Shown: positions 42,744-51,768 of the stretch, in pieces
Layout of the letters: each line of letters begins with the position of its first letter
Numbering within the stretch: the stretch's first letter is position 1
DNA from: Methanomassiliicoccus sp.
GTDB lineage: Archaea; Thermoplasmatota; Thermoplasmata; Methanomassiliicoccales; Methanomassiliicoccaceae
NCBI GenBank assembly: GCA_012719175.1
Contig: JAAYAX010000013.1
Coordinates: forward strand, 140,187-204,186
DNA: 64,000 nucleotides
Direction of reading: 5' to 3'
Notes under the pieces: model-generated
What the model was told of the DNA's origin: nothing
Databases searched by the model: none
The model's input: the letters and a program-made list of their open reading frames with translations, nothing else
Position numbers and translations under genes: made by a program

Positions 42744-42988
42744 ACGAACTCCTCCGGACTCCTCGAGGAACGGTCCTCAAATAAGCTATTATACAGACCA
42801 AGAATGAATTATTTGAACGGTATGGTAATACAACCTAACCAAAACGAACATTATCTGGCAGAACGCTGCCAACGGCTCGATCGCCAGGCGATTAAAAACT
42901 TTCTACTAGAGATTTTTTTATCAAAGACAGTCAGAGGACGGCCTGCAGGCCGTAACTGTCGCATACTGCTGCGGGTATCATCAGCAGG

Positions 42989-44110
42989 TCATTCATGTCG
43001 ATGGCCTTTCTCGCCTCTCCGTACCCTGCCCATGGCATCCGCTGCGAGCATGGCATCAAGGACGCGTTCCGGGGTGACGATGCCGGCCTCGTGATGTATG
43101 GGTTGCCCCGGGGCACAAGCCTTTTCCGCGGCAATCATCAACCTCTCCCGGCTCACGTCCCTCAGGCCGATATCGTCCAGCGTGGTGGGCAATCCGATCG
43201 ACTCGCAGAACGAGTGAACGGCATCGATCTCCTCCGCATCTGCATCGGTGAGCTGAAGCCCGCTCAGTACGCCAAAGGCGACCTTTTCACCGTGGAAGAA
43301 TGAGTGCGTTTCGATCAACGCGGTCAGGCCGTTATGGATGGAGTGTGCGGATGCCAATCCCGCGCTCTCGAACCCCAACCCGCTCAATAAGGTGTTGGCT
43401 TCCACGATATGGTCAAGAGCCGTGTTGACGATCCGGTCGTCGTTAGCGGTCATGGCCGCCACTCCATACGTCAACAGCGTTTCATAGCAAAGTTTCGCGA
43501 GATGGAGCCCTGCCATCGTGCTGAGCCCACCGCACTCGTTCGGTGACTTTGTGAGGTGGCATGATCTGGCCTCGAACCAGGTGGACAGGGCATCGCCCAT
43601 CCCTGACACTAAGAAGCGTGTCGGCGCCTCAGCTATTATACTGAGGTCGACCAACACCGCCGCGGGGTTCGCTCTCTGGTAGCATACCGAATCGAAGATA
43701 CCATCCTTTGTATACAGCACTGCGCAACCACTGCATGGTGCGTCAGTAGAAGCGATCGTAGGAACGATGATCACGGGGACTTCAGCGCGATCGGCGACTA
43801 TCTTGGCCGTGTCGATGGTCTTTCCACCTCCCATGCCCACGATCACATCTGAATGCGATTGGTCTACGACGGAAAGCAATCGGTCCAGCTCCTCCTCGCA
43901 ACACTCACCACGGAATAGCTCTATCCGGTGGCCCTGAGACTCCAGGTCCAGGTTGCACTTAGGAAGCGCCTTCTCGATCACCGAGGGAGAGACCAATATC
44001 GCACTACGAGTACCCAGCAATTTGATCAGTGCAGGCAATTCATTGATGGCTCCGACACCTTGGACATATTTTCCGGGAAAGACTGCCTTCCTGAGCATAC
44101 GGACCTCCAA
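42989..44110 (-). CDS. gldA: Glycerol dehydrogenase (GldA-type, iron-alcohol dehydrogenase superfamily)
   Basis: A 373-residue metal-dependent dehydrogenase. Landmarks: MLRKAVFPGKYVQGVGAINEL, GMGGGKTIDTAKIVAD (NAD site), VPVIIVPTIASTDAPCSG, VSGMGDALSTWFEARSC with the metal-binding Asp, and SAHSIHNGLTALIETHSFFHGEKVAFGVL (read as SAHSIHNGL and HSFFHGEKVAFG) with the metal-binding His residues. It oxidises glycerol to dihydroxyacetone with NAD+, in the cytoplasm. It is closer to bacterial GldA than to archaeal sn-glycerol-1-phosphate dehydrogenase. Single gene; an ATG five codons into the frame (MLRK) is an alternative start. Confidence 0.86.
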   Translation of the reverse strand: MEVRMLRKAVFPGKYVQGVGAINELPALIKLLGTRSAILVSPSVIEKALPKCNLDLESQGHRIELFRGECCEEELDRLLSVVDQSHSDVIVGMGGGKTIDTAKIVADRAEVPVIIVPTIASTDAPCSGCAVLYTKDGIFDSVCYQRANPAAVLVDLSIIAEAPTRFLVSGMGDALSTWFEARSCHLTKSPNECGGLSTMAGLHLAKLCYETLLTYGVAAMTANDDRIVNTALDHIVEANTLLSGLGFESAGLASAHSIHNGLTALIETHSFFHGEKVAFGVLSGLQLTDADAEEIDAVHSFCESIGLPTTLDDIGLRDVSRERLMIAAEKACAPGQPIHHEAGIVTPERVLDAMLAADAMGRVRRGEKGHRHE

Positions 44111-44509
44111 CGAAAGTCATATTTTTTGGAGATAGAATGGTCGTTCAATGACTTGAATGGGACGACTGATCGTACGATTATTCATCGTCATCCATTCAGA
44201 GTGAAGAGTGATAGGACAAAACAAGAACCATTTAAGGGGCCTTTTATTCTTTCTTTTGTAAAAATTATATAAAAAAAGATACACTCTATCGACCTTCTCA
44301 GGAGCGATTGATGAGTTGGTAGAAGTACCAAGATCCCCAGGGGATGGTCGAAAAAATCGCTCAATATGTTCTGGCAATTAGGCATCACCAGGCCGTCGAA
44401 TGGTTTTAGTGTCGGGGAGAAATACGACAGTAATGGGAGCCGCAGCTTTAACTGTCAGTACTGGATGGCCTATGGGAATGCCGATCTGAAAGGGGGGATC
44501 GGTCCCAGA
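44111..44509. other. AT-rich intergenic region, no gene seen
   Basis: About 400 nt upstream of gldA and downstream of the PstS-like gene. It contains TATATAAAAAAAGATACA at about 44267-44284, but no coding or RNA pattern was recognised. Confidence 0.4.
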
Positions 44510-45814
44510 TCAAGGTCCGGCCTTCCTCCTAAAAAATAATATCGCCCCCGTACCGATAACGGCCCCCAATCCAACGAACAGGATGATCGGAACGGTGTAG
44601 TCCACCGGCTTATCAGATGAGGTCGACCCACCGGAATCGGGCAAAGTAATTGTAAGCGGTTCGCTCTGGCTCCCCTCTCCAGAAGCGAAGACCGCGCTCA
44701 CCTGATAGGTATAGCTTTCTCCGGCCGTCACATTGCTGTCAATGAATCCCAGGGATGAGGTTGAGTATGTACGGTTCGTGCTTCCGGGGCTGCTTCGGTA
44801 GATCCGGTATTCTGTGATAGAAATGGCCGATGTGCTATCGATCTTTGCACGAGAAGAGACGAGATCTTCGGACGTCAGCGGCAGGAAGCCATTCTCCTCG
44901 GCGATCCTCTGTCCCCTTTCTGAGCTAAGCACATAATCGACCCATGTCCCTAAGACCCCAGTGGGAGCACCGTTGATGTAGAGATAGTAGTTCCTGGCCA
45001 GTCGGTAGGAGGAATTATAGGCGGCTGCGTAGTCGAGTGGCGAAATAGCTGGGCTATCTGGTGTAGAGCGAACGCTCACAATGTCAACTCCAGACGTTCT
45101 TTCCAGGTAGCCAGTGCGGATGATACCTACACCACCGATGGAGCCAGCAACCTCACCGGCACAGGTCAAACTGTCGTTCACGAATTGAACAGAAGGTGAG
45201 AAGACGCTTCCTACCATCAACGAATTGTTGAAGAACAGGTAGGGCGGCCCGCCCGGTCCAGGCATGAAAGGCTGTACCGCCAGATCGTTGCCGCCCACAT
45301 CCTTCCAGTTGACCACGCTGCCGTTGTATAAAGCTTTCAGCTGGTCCGCAGTAAGTTCAGTGATGCCCGTCCCCGGGTGTACAATAACGGCACTGCTCTC
45401 CACCGCCACCTTGATCTCGGTAACGTTAAGGCCGACCAAACTCGCATTCTGAGCCTCACTCACGGTGATCTTCCTCGAGGCCATGGCCACATCGGAGTGC
45501 TTCGCGATCCATTCGGAGAACGCAATATTGTTCCCTCCACCTTTTAGGTTAATCATAATAGTTGGATACACTAGGGTGAAGGAGCCATTGATGGCGGACA
45601 TCATGACGAATGATGAGTCACAGCCGGTCTGATTTATCATGCCGGCCGAGGTGGAAGGAGCGTTCCAGGTTAAATTGATACTATCACCAGCCAACGAGGC
45701 CGAGGCACCGACCGGAGCTGGAAGGGGCATGTTACCTTCGCCTAGCATTGGCATTGTTGTCATCAGCATCAAAAACGCTATGCTGATCACAGCTAGCATC
45801 ACCCGTCCCTTCAT
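44510..45814 (-). CDS. PstS-like substrate-binding protein with fibronectin III domain and membrane anchor
   Basis: The protein starts with a signal sequence (MKGRVMLAVISIAFLMLMTT) and has a PstS-type binding domain spread over about 50-330 (GCDSSFVMMSAINGSF; SDVAMASRKITVSE; ELTADQLKALYNGSVVNWKD; YLYINGAPTGVLGTWVDYVL). A fibronectin III domain interrupts or brackets it: one half-module sits before the binding domain (APVGASASLAGDSINLTW) and the rest after it (EYRIYRSSPGSTNRTY), followed by a C-terminal helix and FFRRKAGP. Anion binding (phosphate or similar) is likely. No pstCAB transporter genes are adjacent, so it may act as a surface receptor or scavenger. The ATG at 45814 is chosen to give a normal signal peptide. 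Confidence 0.72.
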   Translation of the reverse strand: MKGRVMLAVISIAFLMLMTTMPMLGEGNMPLPAPVGASASLAGDSINLTWNAPSTSAGMINQTGCDSSFVMMSAINGSFTLVYPTIMINLKGGGNNIAFSEWIAKHSDVAMASRKITVSEAQNASLVGLNVTEIKVAVESSAVIVHPGTGITELTADQLKALYNGSVVNWKDVGGNDLAVQPFMPGPGGPPYLFFNNSLMVGSVFSPSVQFVNDSLTCAGEVAGSIGGVGIIRTGYLERTSGVDIVSVRSTPDSPAISPLDYAAAYNSSYRLARNYYLYINGAPTGVLGTWVDYVLSSERGQRIAEENGFLPLTSEDLVSSRAKIDSTSAISITEYRIYRSSPGSTNRTYSTSSLGFIDSNVTAGESYTYQVSAVFASGEGSQSEPLTITLPDSGGSTSSDKPVDYTVPIILFVGLGAVIGTGAILFFRRKAGP

Positions 45815-46264
45815 AGCTCTCCCATACCAAGCGAATGATGTCAAGTGGCAGTATAATAAGGTGAAGAAAATCGGGGCTATAGGTCCGTTACATTCTGGGC
45901 CTGTCCATACATATCTCTCGCTATCTCAGCATTGTTTAGACGTGGTCGTTTGAATTTTTACCATGATGTCCATTGTACGGAGCATCAGGGGATGAAAGAC
46001 CATCAAGCGGGGAGATTCGTTCTGCTGTGGGTACAGGTGTTGTTGGAAAAGGAGGTGCACACGAGGAGTGGGACGCCTTTTTTCATTTTTTATAGGCGAT
46101 GATATGTTTCGTTCCGTGCCAATGCAAGATCTGCGACTGGTCGTTGTCTTTATTCGAATGGACACCAGAGCTTAGTGAGATGGGGCGCTCTGCAACAGCT
46201 ATATAGAACGGGAGCTCACTTAGTATCAATTTAGAAAATTTAAGGGGGGATTCATAGGTCTGAA
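45815..46264. other. Intergenic region, no gene seen
   Basis: About 450 nt between divergent genes. It contains a T-run (TTTTTTCATTTTTTATAGG near 46078) and the upstream region of the DUF6325 gene. No coding pattern or RNA gene recognised. Confidence 0.4.
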
Positions 46265-46714
46265 GTGAAGCAGTCTGAGCTAATAGGTCCTATCGATTAC
46301 TTGGTAGTGATGTTTCCGGGGAACCAATTCAACGGTAAGATCGCGCCAGAATTGTCCAAGCTGGAAAAGGATGGCATCATCAGGGTGATCGATCTCATCT
46401 TCATCACCAAGGATGGGGAGGGTAACGTGGGTACTATGGAGATCAGGAACCTTGGCGGTGAGGTGGGAGATTCGTTCAAGTGCTTCTCCCACAATCTCAA
46501 GGAATGGCTGTCGTTGGACGACATTGAATCGATCGCCGATGGGCTACCGTTAAACACCTCAGGGGTAGCGATGCTCTTTGAGAACCTTTGGGCTGTGAGG
46601 CTTAAGGGGGCGGCCATGGATGCCGGCGCACAGGTCCTCGCCCAGGGTCGCATTCCTCATGATATAGTGGTAGAGGCTATGAAAGAACGGATCACTGAGG
46701 AGGTAATCAGATGA
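46265..46714 (+). CDS. DUF6325 family protein
   Basis: A 149-residue protein with IDYLVVMFPGNQFNGKIAPE, GIIRVIDLIFITKDGEGNV and a C-terminal helical half (GVAMLFENLWAVRLKGAAMD), which fits the DUF6325/DUF1269-like membrane-stress family known mainly from actinobacteria. No membrane helix is seen. It overlaps the SHOCT gene by 4 nt (ATGA), a pairing typical of the family. The GTG start at 46265 is preceded at a distance by AAGGGGGGA. Function unknown. Confidence 0.72.
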   Translation: MKQSELIGPIDYLVVMFPGNQFNGKIAPELSKLEKDGIIRVIDLIFITKDGEGNVGTMEIRNLGGEVGDSFKCFSHNLKEWLSLDDIESIADGLPLNTSGVAMLFENLWAVRLKGAAMDAGAQVLAQGRIPHDIVVEAMKERITEEVIR

Positions 46715-47022
46715 GAGGAAGAGGAGTCGCACTATTGATTGGAATGAAGGCAGGACAGTCCAAGGCCCAGCAGCAAGTGGCCGCACAAGAGCAGGCCAAA
46801 CAGGCCCAGCAACAGGCGTACGAGAAGGGTGCTCAGGATGCCCAGGCACAAGCACAGCAGGCATCCGCTCCTGCCCCCGTGCCATCGCCTGCACCAACCG
46901 GACCATCCGCTGCAGGAGGAGACCTCACCGCACAGCTTCAGAACCTTGCTAACCTGCACGCTCAGGGCATATTGAGCGATGAGGAGTTCGCCGCAGCCAA
47001 GAAGAAGTTGCTGTCGGGCTGA
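46711..47022 (+). CDS. SHOCT-domain protein
   Basis: A 103-residue protein with a Gln/Ala-rich coiled segment (about 15-55), a Pro/Ala linker and a C-terminal SHOCT motif (LQNLANLHAQGILSDEEFAA). SHOCT domains are short oligomerisation modules at protein ends. It is translationally coupled to the DUF6325 gene, so the two products probably work together. Confidence 0.8.
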   Translation: MRGRGVALLIGMKAGQSKAQQQVAAQEQAKQAQQQAYEKGAQDAQAQAQQASAPAPVPSPAPTGPSAAGGDLTAQLQNLANLHAQGILSDEEFAAAKKKLLSG

Positions 47023-47203
47023 GGGGTTAATGTAAAAAAGCGCTCGGCCGGCCGCCTTTTGATGGGGCGAACCGGTTAGAGAATTGAAAGAAGTTCAGCG
47101 CCTATAGCTGAGCTTATATCCTATCAGGGTTGGCAAGTAGAGTCGGGTCGATCCCTCATCGGGGTGAGCGCTTATTCAGCACTTTCACCGATCAGGACAG
47201 ACA

Positions 47204-48055
47204 TCACAAGTTTTTCCGATCTCTGAGGACTGGGTCATCGGGCTCGCCCGCAGGCGTGTCAGCATTGTTCGCCCGCAGGAGATGTTCGATGCGCTCCAGC
47301 CTGTCAAGTATTTTCTCCTCCTTGTCCTCAAGATCCTGTAACCTTTTATCCAAATCGCATAATCTTAAATTGTCCTCTGTTGTAATGACGGATCCTTCGG
47401 TCCTCACCGTAGCCCTGCGATAGATCAACCGATGGGCAAAATACCCCGCTATCGTGGCGTAGATGCCAACACCAGTGGTCATGAGCACTATTCCCACGAA
47501 GCGTCCGCCAGCGGTCGTAGGATACATATCTCCGTAGCCTACTGATGATATGGTCACATAGGCCCACCACAGTGCGTCCTGTGCTGACTTGATGATGGGA
47601 TCTGAGGACCGGCCTTCAAAGTACATTATCGAAACTGCACAGGTCTCCAGGATAACGATCACCAGGAATACCGCGATGAACAGGGTGAATTCGGCACCCT
47701 CCCTCTTCACGTCTTCCCTGACACGGTCGAATCGGAGGTGGTGGAGGGTCAGATATGCCCTTAACCCCCTAAACAACCACGAGATCTGGATGAATGGAAT
47801 GCATGCCAAAAGGTCCACCCATCCCCATTCGTGTATCAGATAATGGGCCTTCGAATCAGCCACGATTAAACGATATATCAGATTTAGGACGAAGAAGAAG
47901 CTGAGATAAAGGGTGATGATGTTGATCACATCTCGAACGTAAGGATCGATGATGATAAAGGCGAGGAAGGAATTGATCACCGACAAGATCGAGACCAGGG
48001 CGATAGCCAGGGCAAGGTTCGGGTTTCTTTGTTTGATCTTTTCCTCAACGGCCAT
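47204..48055 (-). CDS. Voltage-gated-type potassium channel
   Basis: The 283-residue protein has four N-terminal helices (about 15-130), then two pore helices around the selectivity filter TISSVGYGDMYPTT, and a C-terminal coiled coil (LDKRLQDLEDKEEKILDRLE). GYGD marks potassium selectivity. The S4-like segment (LFRGLRAYLTLHHLRFDRV) has only a few arginines, so gating by voltage is weak or absent. It should form tetramers in the cytoplasmic membrane. Single gene. Confidence 0.87.
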   Translation of the reverse strand: MAVEEKIKQRNPNLALAIALVSILSVINSFLAFIIIDPYVRDVINIITLYLSFFFVLNLIYRLIVADSKAHYLIHEWGWVDLLACIPFIQISWLFRGLRAYLTLHHLRFDRVREDVKREGAEFTLFIAVFLVIVILETCAVSIMYFEGRSSDPIIKSAQDALWWAYVTISSVGYGDMYPTTAGGRFVGIVLMTTGVGIYATIAGYFAHRLIYRRATVRTEGSVITTEDNLRLCDLDKRLQDLEDKEEKILDRLERIEHLLRANNADTPAGEPDDPVLRDRKNL

Positions 48056-48289
48056 CTGACATCATCACCCGGTAAGCACCATGCATCTCCGATCGCTTTT
48101 CTTACCTAACAAGGAATATCGCAGTTCGTGCTTTTGGAGTTAGTGATATTCGGCATCGACAATGGCTCTTGCCGCCTGCTGATCATCGGGGGAGAGAAAA
48201 AAGGGAGATCGCTGAACAAGTGTAATGTCCAATAATTTCATTGAAGCGAGCTAGTTTTGGATGGTTGGTTGTTTATCATTGCTCTCTTG

Positions 48290-48418
48290 AATTTTTTGTA
48301 TGAGGCCATATGGAGACGTTGTCGCGCCAGTTCTCGATGTGACGCCCATCAATGTGAAAAGGTGGGCGTTCTCGAACCGCATGTCGAGGCCGTGGCCGGA
48401 CAGGAATAATGTTCTCAC
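48290..48418 (-). pseudogene. cas1: cas1 5' remnant, copy A
   Basis: From the GTG at 48418 the frame reads RTLFLSGHGLDMRFENAHL, nearly the same as the start of the second cas1 remnant at 52.0 kb. After that it diverges; a one-base shift gives a continuing Cas1-like HIDGRHIENW in a neighbouring frame, so the copy is frameshifted and lacks all but the first tenth of the gene. It sits 34 nt or more beyond the 3' end of the flavin reductase gene. No cas2 or CRISPR repeats are near. Confidence 0.6.
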
Positions 48419-48475
48419 GCACTCTCCCTCTCCGACCACCATTGATGATCGTGATCACCACCGCTCCGTTGCGAT

Positions 48476-49033
48476 CTACTTCTTCCGCTCCTTGCCGCTC
48501 GTGTAGGCCTTCCCCACGACCTCTCCCAGACGATAATAGTTGTAGCCGGAGTAGACGATGGGGTCGATCTTCCTGGGATCAGGTTTCCCATCGGTCATAC
48601 AGTCCTTGGACATGAGTACGTCGACGACCTCTCCTATGTGGAGGTTGTGGCTCCCCAGCTCCAGGGTGTGACGCAGCTCGCATTCGATGTTTACCGGGAA
48701 CTCACTGATCAGCGGAGCGGTCTCCAGCTTTCCGTAGAAGGTCTCGAACATCGCTTGCTTGTCGACCTTGCTGCCGGAGGATATCCCGCAGTAGTCCATC
48801 TCTACCACGTTCCTAGTGGATGGTATGTTGATGCTGAACGTCCCGTTCTCGATGATCCCCTTCTCAGTATACCTCGATGTGTTGATGGCGATGGAGATCA
48901 TGGGGGGGTCCATGCACGCGACGCCCGTCCACGCCACGGTCATGTAGTTCGGCTTCCCCTCGACATTGGCACCGACCAGCACCGCCGGCATGACCGTCAT
49001 GTGCGGTTTGAACGCAAAGGATACCTTGTCCAA
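48476..49033 (-). CDS. Flavin reductase-like FMN-binding protein
   Basis: A 185-residue split-barrel protein with MPAVLVGANVEGKPNYMTVAW, PPMISIAINTSRYTEKGI, GTFSINIPSTRNV and CGISSGSKVDK at the usual spacings of the flavin reductase/DIM6-NTAB family in methanogens and sulfate reducers. It probably binds FMN and moves electrons with NAD(P)H or ferredoxin partners. TTG start at 49033. Confidence 0.85.
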   Translation of the reverse strand: MDKVSFAFKPHMTVMPAVLVGANVEGKPNYMTVAWTGVACMDPPMISIAINTSRYTEKGIIENGTFSINIPSTRNVVEMDYCGISSGSKVDKQAMFETFYGKLETAPLISEFPVNIECELRHTLELGSHNLHIGEVVDVLMSKDCMTDGKPDPRKIDPIVYSGYNYYRLGEVVGKAYTSGKERKK

Positions 49034-49204
49034 ATGATCACCACGATGAGAAGAGCATCGGCGCCGCGATTATTTAACAGATATCGAGGCGTTTAGTACG
49101 TTGCCGCGCGTTCCCATAGGAGGAACGAGGCTGCTCGTAACATCCTACTTCTTTTCGATCTTGTACAGATAACCTGGAATTCATCATGGGGCATTTTTGA
49201 AACG

Positions 49205-49214
49205 TTAATATATC
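49205..49214 (+). promoter_or_regulatory. TATA box of the UbiA-family gene
   Basis: TTAATATATC is centred about 26 nt before the TTG at 49236, predicting a leaderless message starting at this TTG; it supports TTG as the true start. Confidence 0.6.
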
Positions 49215-49235
49215 GTAGGTGGCCAAACCGATTCG

Positions 49236-50171
49236 TTGACGGAGATAGGCTCGAAGACATTCACGAAGGCGCGACTACTATTTCGGTTAGCAAGGCCGCA
49301 CTTCCTGGTCACAGGCATCATGCTTTACACGCTCGGAGCTCTGCTCGCGATCGTCAACGGAGCTATTGTTGAACTAACCGTTCTTGTCTTCGGTTACGCC
49401 ATCTTCCTGTTCTCACACATCTCCATGCATTTCAGCAACGACTACTTCGATCAGGAAGGGGACAGACTATCTCAACGTACGCCCATGTCCGGCGGCAGCG
49501 GGGTCCTCGTCGAACACCCCGAGATGGCTCATCTAGCTCTGATGGTTGCAGTCTTGTTGCTCGCCGCCTCGATGGTCACCGCCACAGTGTTCACCTTGTA
49601 TTATTCGTATCCTCCGTCCTTCCTGATCTTCGCCGTTCTGGGAGCACTGCTCGGGTGGTTCTATAATGCCCCGCCTCTTCGACTCGCTTACCGCGGTCTG
49701 GGGGAGATCTCCACTGTCATCGCCGTGGGGCTCGTCATGCCAGGAATGGGATATTTTGTGGCGTCCGGGACGATCGATGTGTGGTTCATGATCCTCGCCC
49801 TCCCCCTCTTCTGCTACGGGCTTTTCTTCATCGTGACGGTGGAGATGCCGGACATCGAGTCGGACAGACTAGCCGGTAGGGAGAACCTGCTACTCGATCA
49901 TGGTCTGGAAATTGGCACTAAGGTCGCTCTCTTCGCTACGGTACTGGCGACGGCATTGCTCATTTCTATCGCATATTCGGGCGTCTTAGGTTCGACCATC
50001 GACATCTGGCCCCTGGTGTTCTTTTCTCTGATTCCCTTGACGATAGCGACATATGGGGCCGTTCGAGATCTACGACAACGGAATAAGGTTCTCTCTCAGG
50101 TCAAATTGAACTTTTCCAGTTTGATCGGCTTGGTCCTTGTCTTCATTGGTATTGCTGCTACAACGTCCTAG
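49236..50171 (+). CDS. UbiA-family prenyltransferase
   Basis: A 311-residue protein with eight or nine membrane helices. The first Asp-rich motif is NDYFDQEGDR (about 64-73) and the second is DIESDRLAGRENL (about 208-220); both bind the prenyl diphosphate through magnesium. The layout and SGGSGVL segment resemble MenA (1,4-dihydroxy-2-naphthoate prenyltransferase) and archaeal quinone or ether-lipid enzymes. The aromatic acceptor is not fixed by the motifs. A Rieske-type protein gene follows after about 180 nt. Confidence 0.84.
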   Translation: MTEIGSKTFTKARLLFRLARPHFLVTGIMLYTLGALLAIVNGAIVELTVLVFGYAIFLFSHISMHFSNDYFDQEGDRLSQRTPMSGGSGVLVEHPEMAHLALMVAVLLLAASMVTATVFTLYYSYPPSFLIFAVLGALLGWFYNAPPLRLAYRGLGEISTVIAVGLVMPGMGYFVASGTIDVWFMILALPLFCYGLFFIVTVEMPDIESDRLAGRENLLLDHGLEIGTKVALFATVLATALLISIAYSGVLGSTIDIWPLVFFSLIPLTIATYGAVRDLRQRNKVLSQVKLNFSSLIGLVLVFIGIAATTS

Positions 50172-50348
50172 ACAGATATCACTTGATGCTACGGTCCATC
50201 TTCACATTATCTGCCACTTCATCTACAGCGATCACCTATCCGTGGAGCTTTTTCTTTGCCATATTTTTCCGCATCTGGGTACTGATCATATCTCTCCCAG
50301 CACCAGAGGTTCATATAGAGCGTGCTCAAATCTACGAACGGTGTCTAT

Positions 50349-50672
50349 ATGGCGAGGGTTAAGATCGGATCTAAGGCCGAGGTCCAGCCGGGCGGGATGA
50401 TCGGGGTCGACGTTCAAGGGAAGAAGCTCGTCCTGGTCAACGTTTCTGGCAAGTTCTATGCGATCGATGGGATCTGCACGCACGCGGGCGGTCGTCTCTG
50501 GGAGGGGCGTCTCATCAACGAAACGACGGTGAAGTGCCCCCGCCATGGTTCCGAGTACGATGTCCGCACCGGGAAGGTCCTGCACGGGCCATGGGTACCG
50601 TTCGGCAAGGCCCATGATCTGAGGGCGTATCCGGTGATCGAGGACGGAGAGGAGCTGTTCGTGGACATTTGA
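50349..50672 (+). CDS. Rieske [2Fe-2S] ferredoxin-like protein
   Basis: A 107-residue protein with the two Rieske boxes CTHAGGRLWEG and CPRHGSEYDVRTG, whose Cys and His pairs hold a [2Fe-2S] cluster. It resembles the small soluble ferredoxins of dioxygenase systems and assimilatory nitrite reductase small subunits. The ATG at 50349 is chosen because the fold begins four residues later. The partner oxidoreductase is not evident in the window. Confidence 0.86.
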   Translation: MARVKIGSKAEVQPGGMIGVDVQGKKLVLVNVSGKFYAIDGICTHAGGRLWEGRLINETTVKCPRHGSEYDVRTGKVLHGPWVPFGKAHDLRAYPVIEDGEELFVDI

Positions 50673-50845
50673 GGTTGAGGCGATCACTGCTGTCACTTAA
50701 AGGTAGTTCGAGGATGGTATAAGGAATATAGAAATGACCATGCTTGTAAGTAGCATAGTATATACTTGGATGATAGGCTAAGAGTCTTTCTTAGTCTTAA
50801 ATGAATAGAAAATAATATCAAATCAAGTGAATCAAATTGTAGAGT

Positions 50846-50854
50846 CTATATAAG
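50846..50854 (+). promoter_or_regulatory. TATA box of the zinc-ribbon gene
   Basis: CTATATAAG is centred about 29 nt before the ATG at 50879, which predicts a leaderless or nearly leaderless transcript. Confidence 0.55.
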
Positions 50855-50878
50855 ATAATATCATTTTTAATAGATAAT

Positions 50879-51643
50879 ATGATCTGCCCTAACTGTACTA
50901 CTCATGTTGCCGAACAAGCAACTTTTTGTTACAATTGTGGTAAACAAATCGCAGGATCAGTCGATCAAAAACAAATTTTACATGTTCAATCAAACCCGAA
51001 ATTTATGGCATTACCACCAGAACTCAATGGAGTAATAATCCTCAGACCAACAGAAGGCATCTTGGGAGTTTGGTCCGCCCGCAAATATCGAAGAGAACAT
51101 ACACGTCAGGGTGATAAAGATGTGTATGATCCAGGCTACCTCGTTGCTTCAAATCAGCGAGTTTTTTACATAAAAGAATCTGGCCTGATTAAAAAATCCT
51201 ATGCAGCGATTGAAACGATAGCTTATGAGAATATGGCCGGTGCCAGTGCGAAGAACGGTTTATTTTCATCAGCATTAATAATCGGTCATGAACATGGAGA
51301 GACGAGGCTAGTGCACCTTTGCAGAATAGATTCCAATGGTCAAAGTATGGGGAAACCCTTACCTGAAGAGGTTCAACTTCTGTTAAATCAATATGCTCAG
51401 GAAAGACACCAAGAAATTGAACGAGAGAAAAAGAGGAGCCGGGTCCAATACGTACTCGACTTCTCTTTCTTGAAGGCAGAGATGGAAAAGGGAGGTGTAA
51501 TAGTTCAAACGATTAAATGCCCTGCTTGCAGTGCAGGATTAACACTCCCTTCGACTGGTAACAATATTAGTTGCCCATATTGTGGGAGCATGGTATATGC
51601 ACAGGACATATTTGAGAAAATGAAGGGACTCATAGGCACCTAA
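50879..51643 (+). CDS. Zinc-ribbon protein with PH/GRAM-like middle, AT-rich gene
   Basis: A 254-residue protein with a zinc ribbon at each end: CPNCTTHVAEQATFCYNCGK at 3-22 and CPACSAGLTLPSTG...CPYCGS at about 213-238. The middle (about 45-170) looks like a PH/GRAM-type beta domain (GYLVASNQRVFYIKESGLIK), followed by a helix rich in Glu, Arg and Lys. The function is unknown; such proteins may bind membranes or sense metals. Its codons are far more AT-rich than those of the neighbours, a sign of horizontal transfer. It lies just outside the 18-bp repeat at 51715. Confidence 0.72.
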   Translation: MICPNCTTHVAEQATFCYNCGKQIAGSVDQKQILHVQSNPKFMALPPELNGVIILRPTEGILGVWSARKYRREHTRQGDKDVYDPGYLVASNQRVFYIKESGLIKKSYAAIETIAYENMAGASAKNGLFSSALIIGHEHGETRLVHLCRIDSNGQSMGKPLPEEVQLLLNQYAQERHQEIEREKKRSRVQYVLDFSFLKAEMEKGGVIVQTIKCPACSAGLTLPSTGNNISCPYCGSMVYAQDIFEKMKGLIGT

Positions 51644-51714
51644 GAGACTATCTTCATTTGATGCCTTTAGTAAAAATAATCAGGTTTGGACGCTCATTAA
51701 AAATAGACTACTCT

Positions 51715-51732
51715 AAACAATTGGTGCGAGGG
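51715..51732. repeat. 18-bp direct repeat, distal copy (att-like)
   Basis: aaacaattggtgcgaggg occurs here and again at 56067-56084, where it covers the last 11 nt of tRNA-Leu(CAA), including CCA, and 7 nt of flank. The match is perfect and far too long for chance in 64 kb. This is the arrangement left when an element integrates at the 3' end of a tRNA gene. Confidence 0.75.
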
Positions 51733-51768
51733 TAGTAATGATAGCAATAAAATGTCCATAGTCACCCG

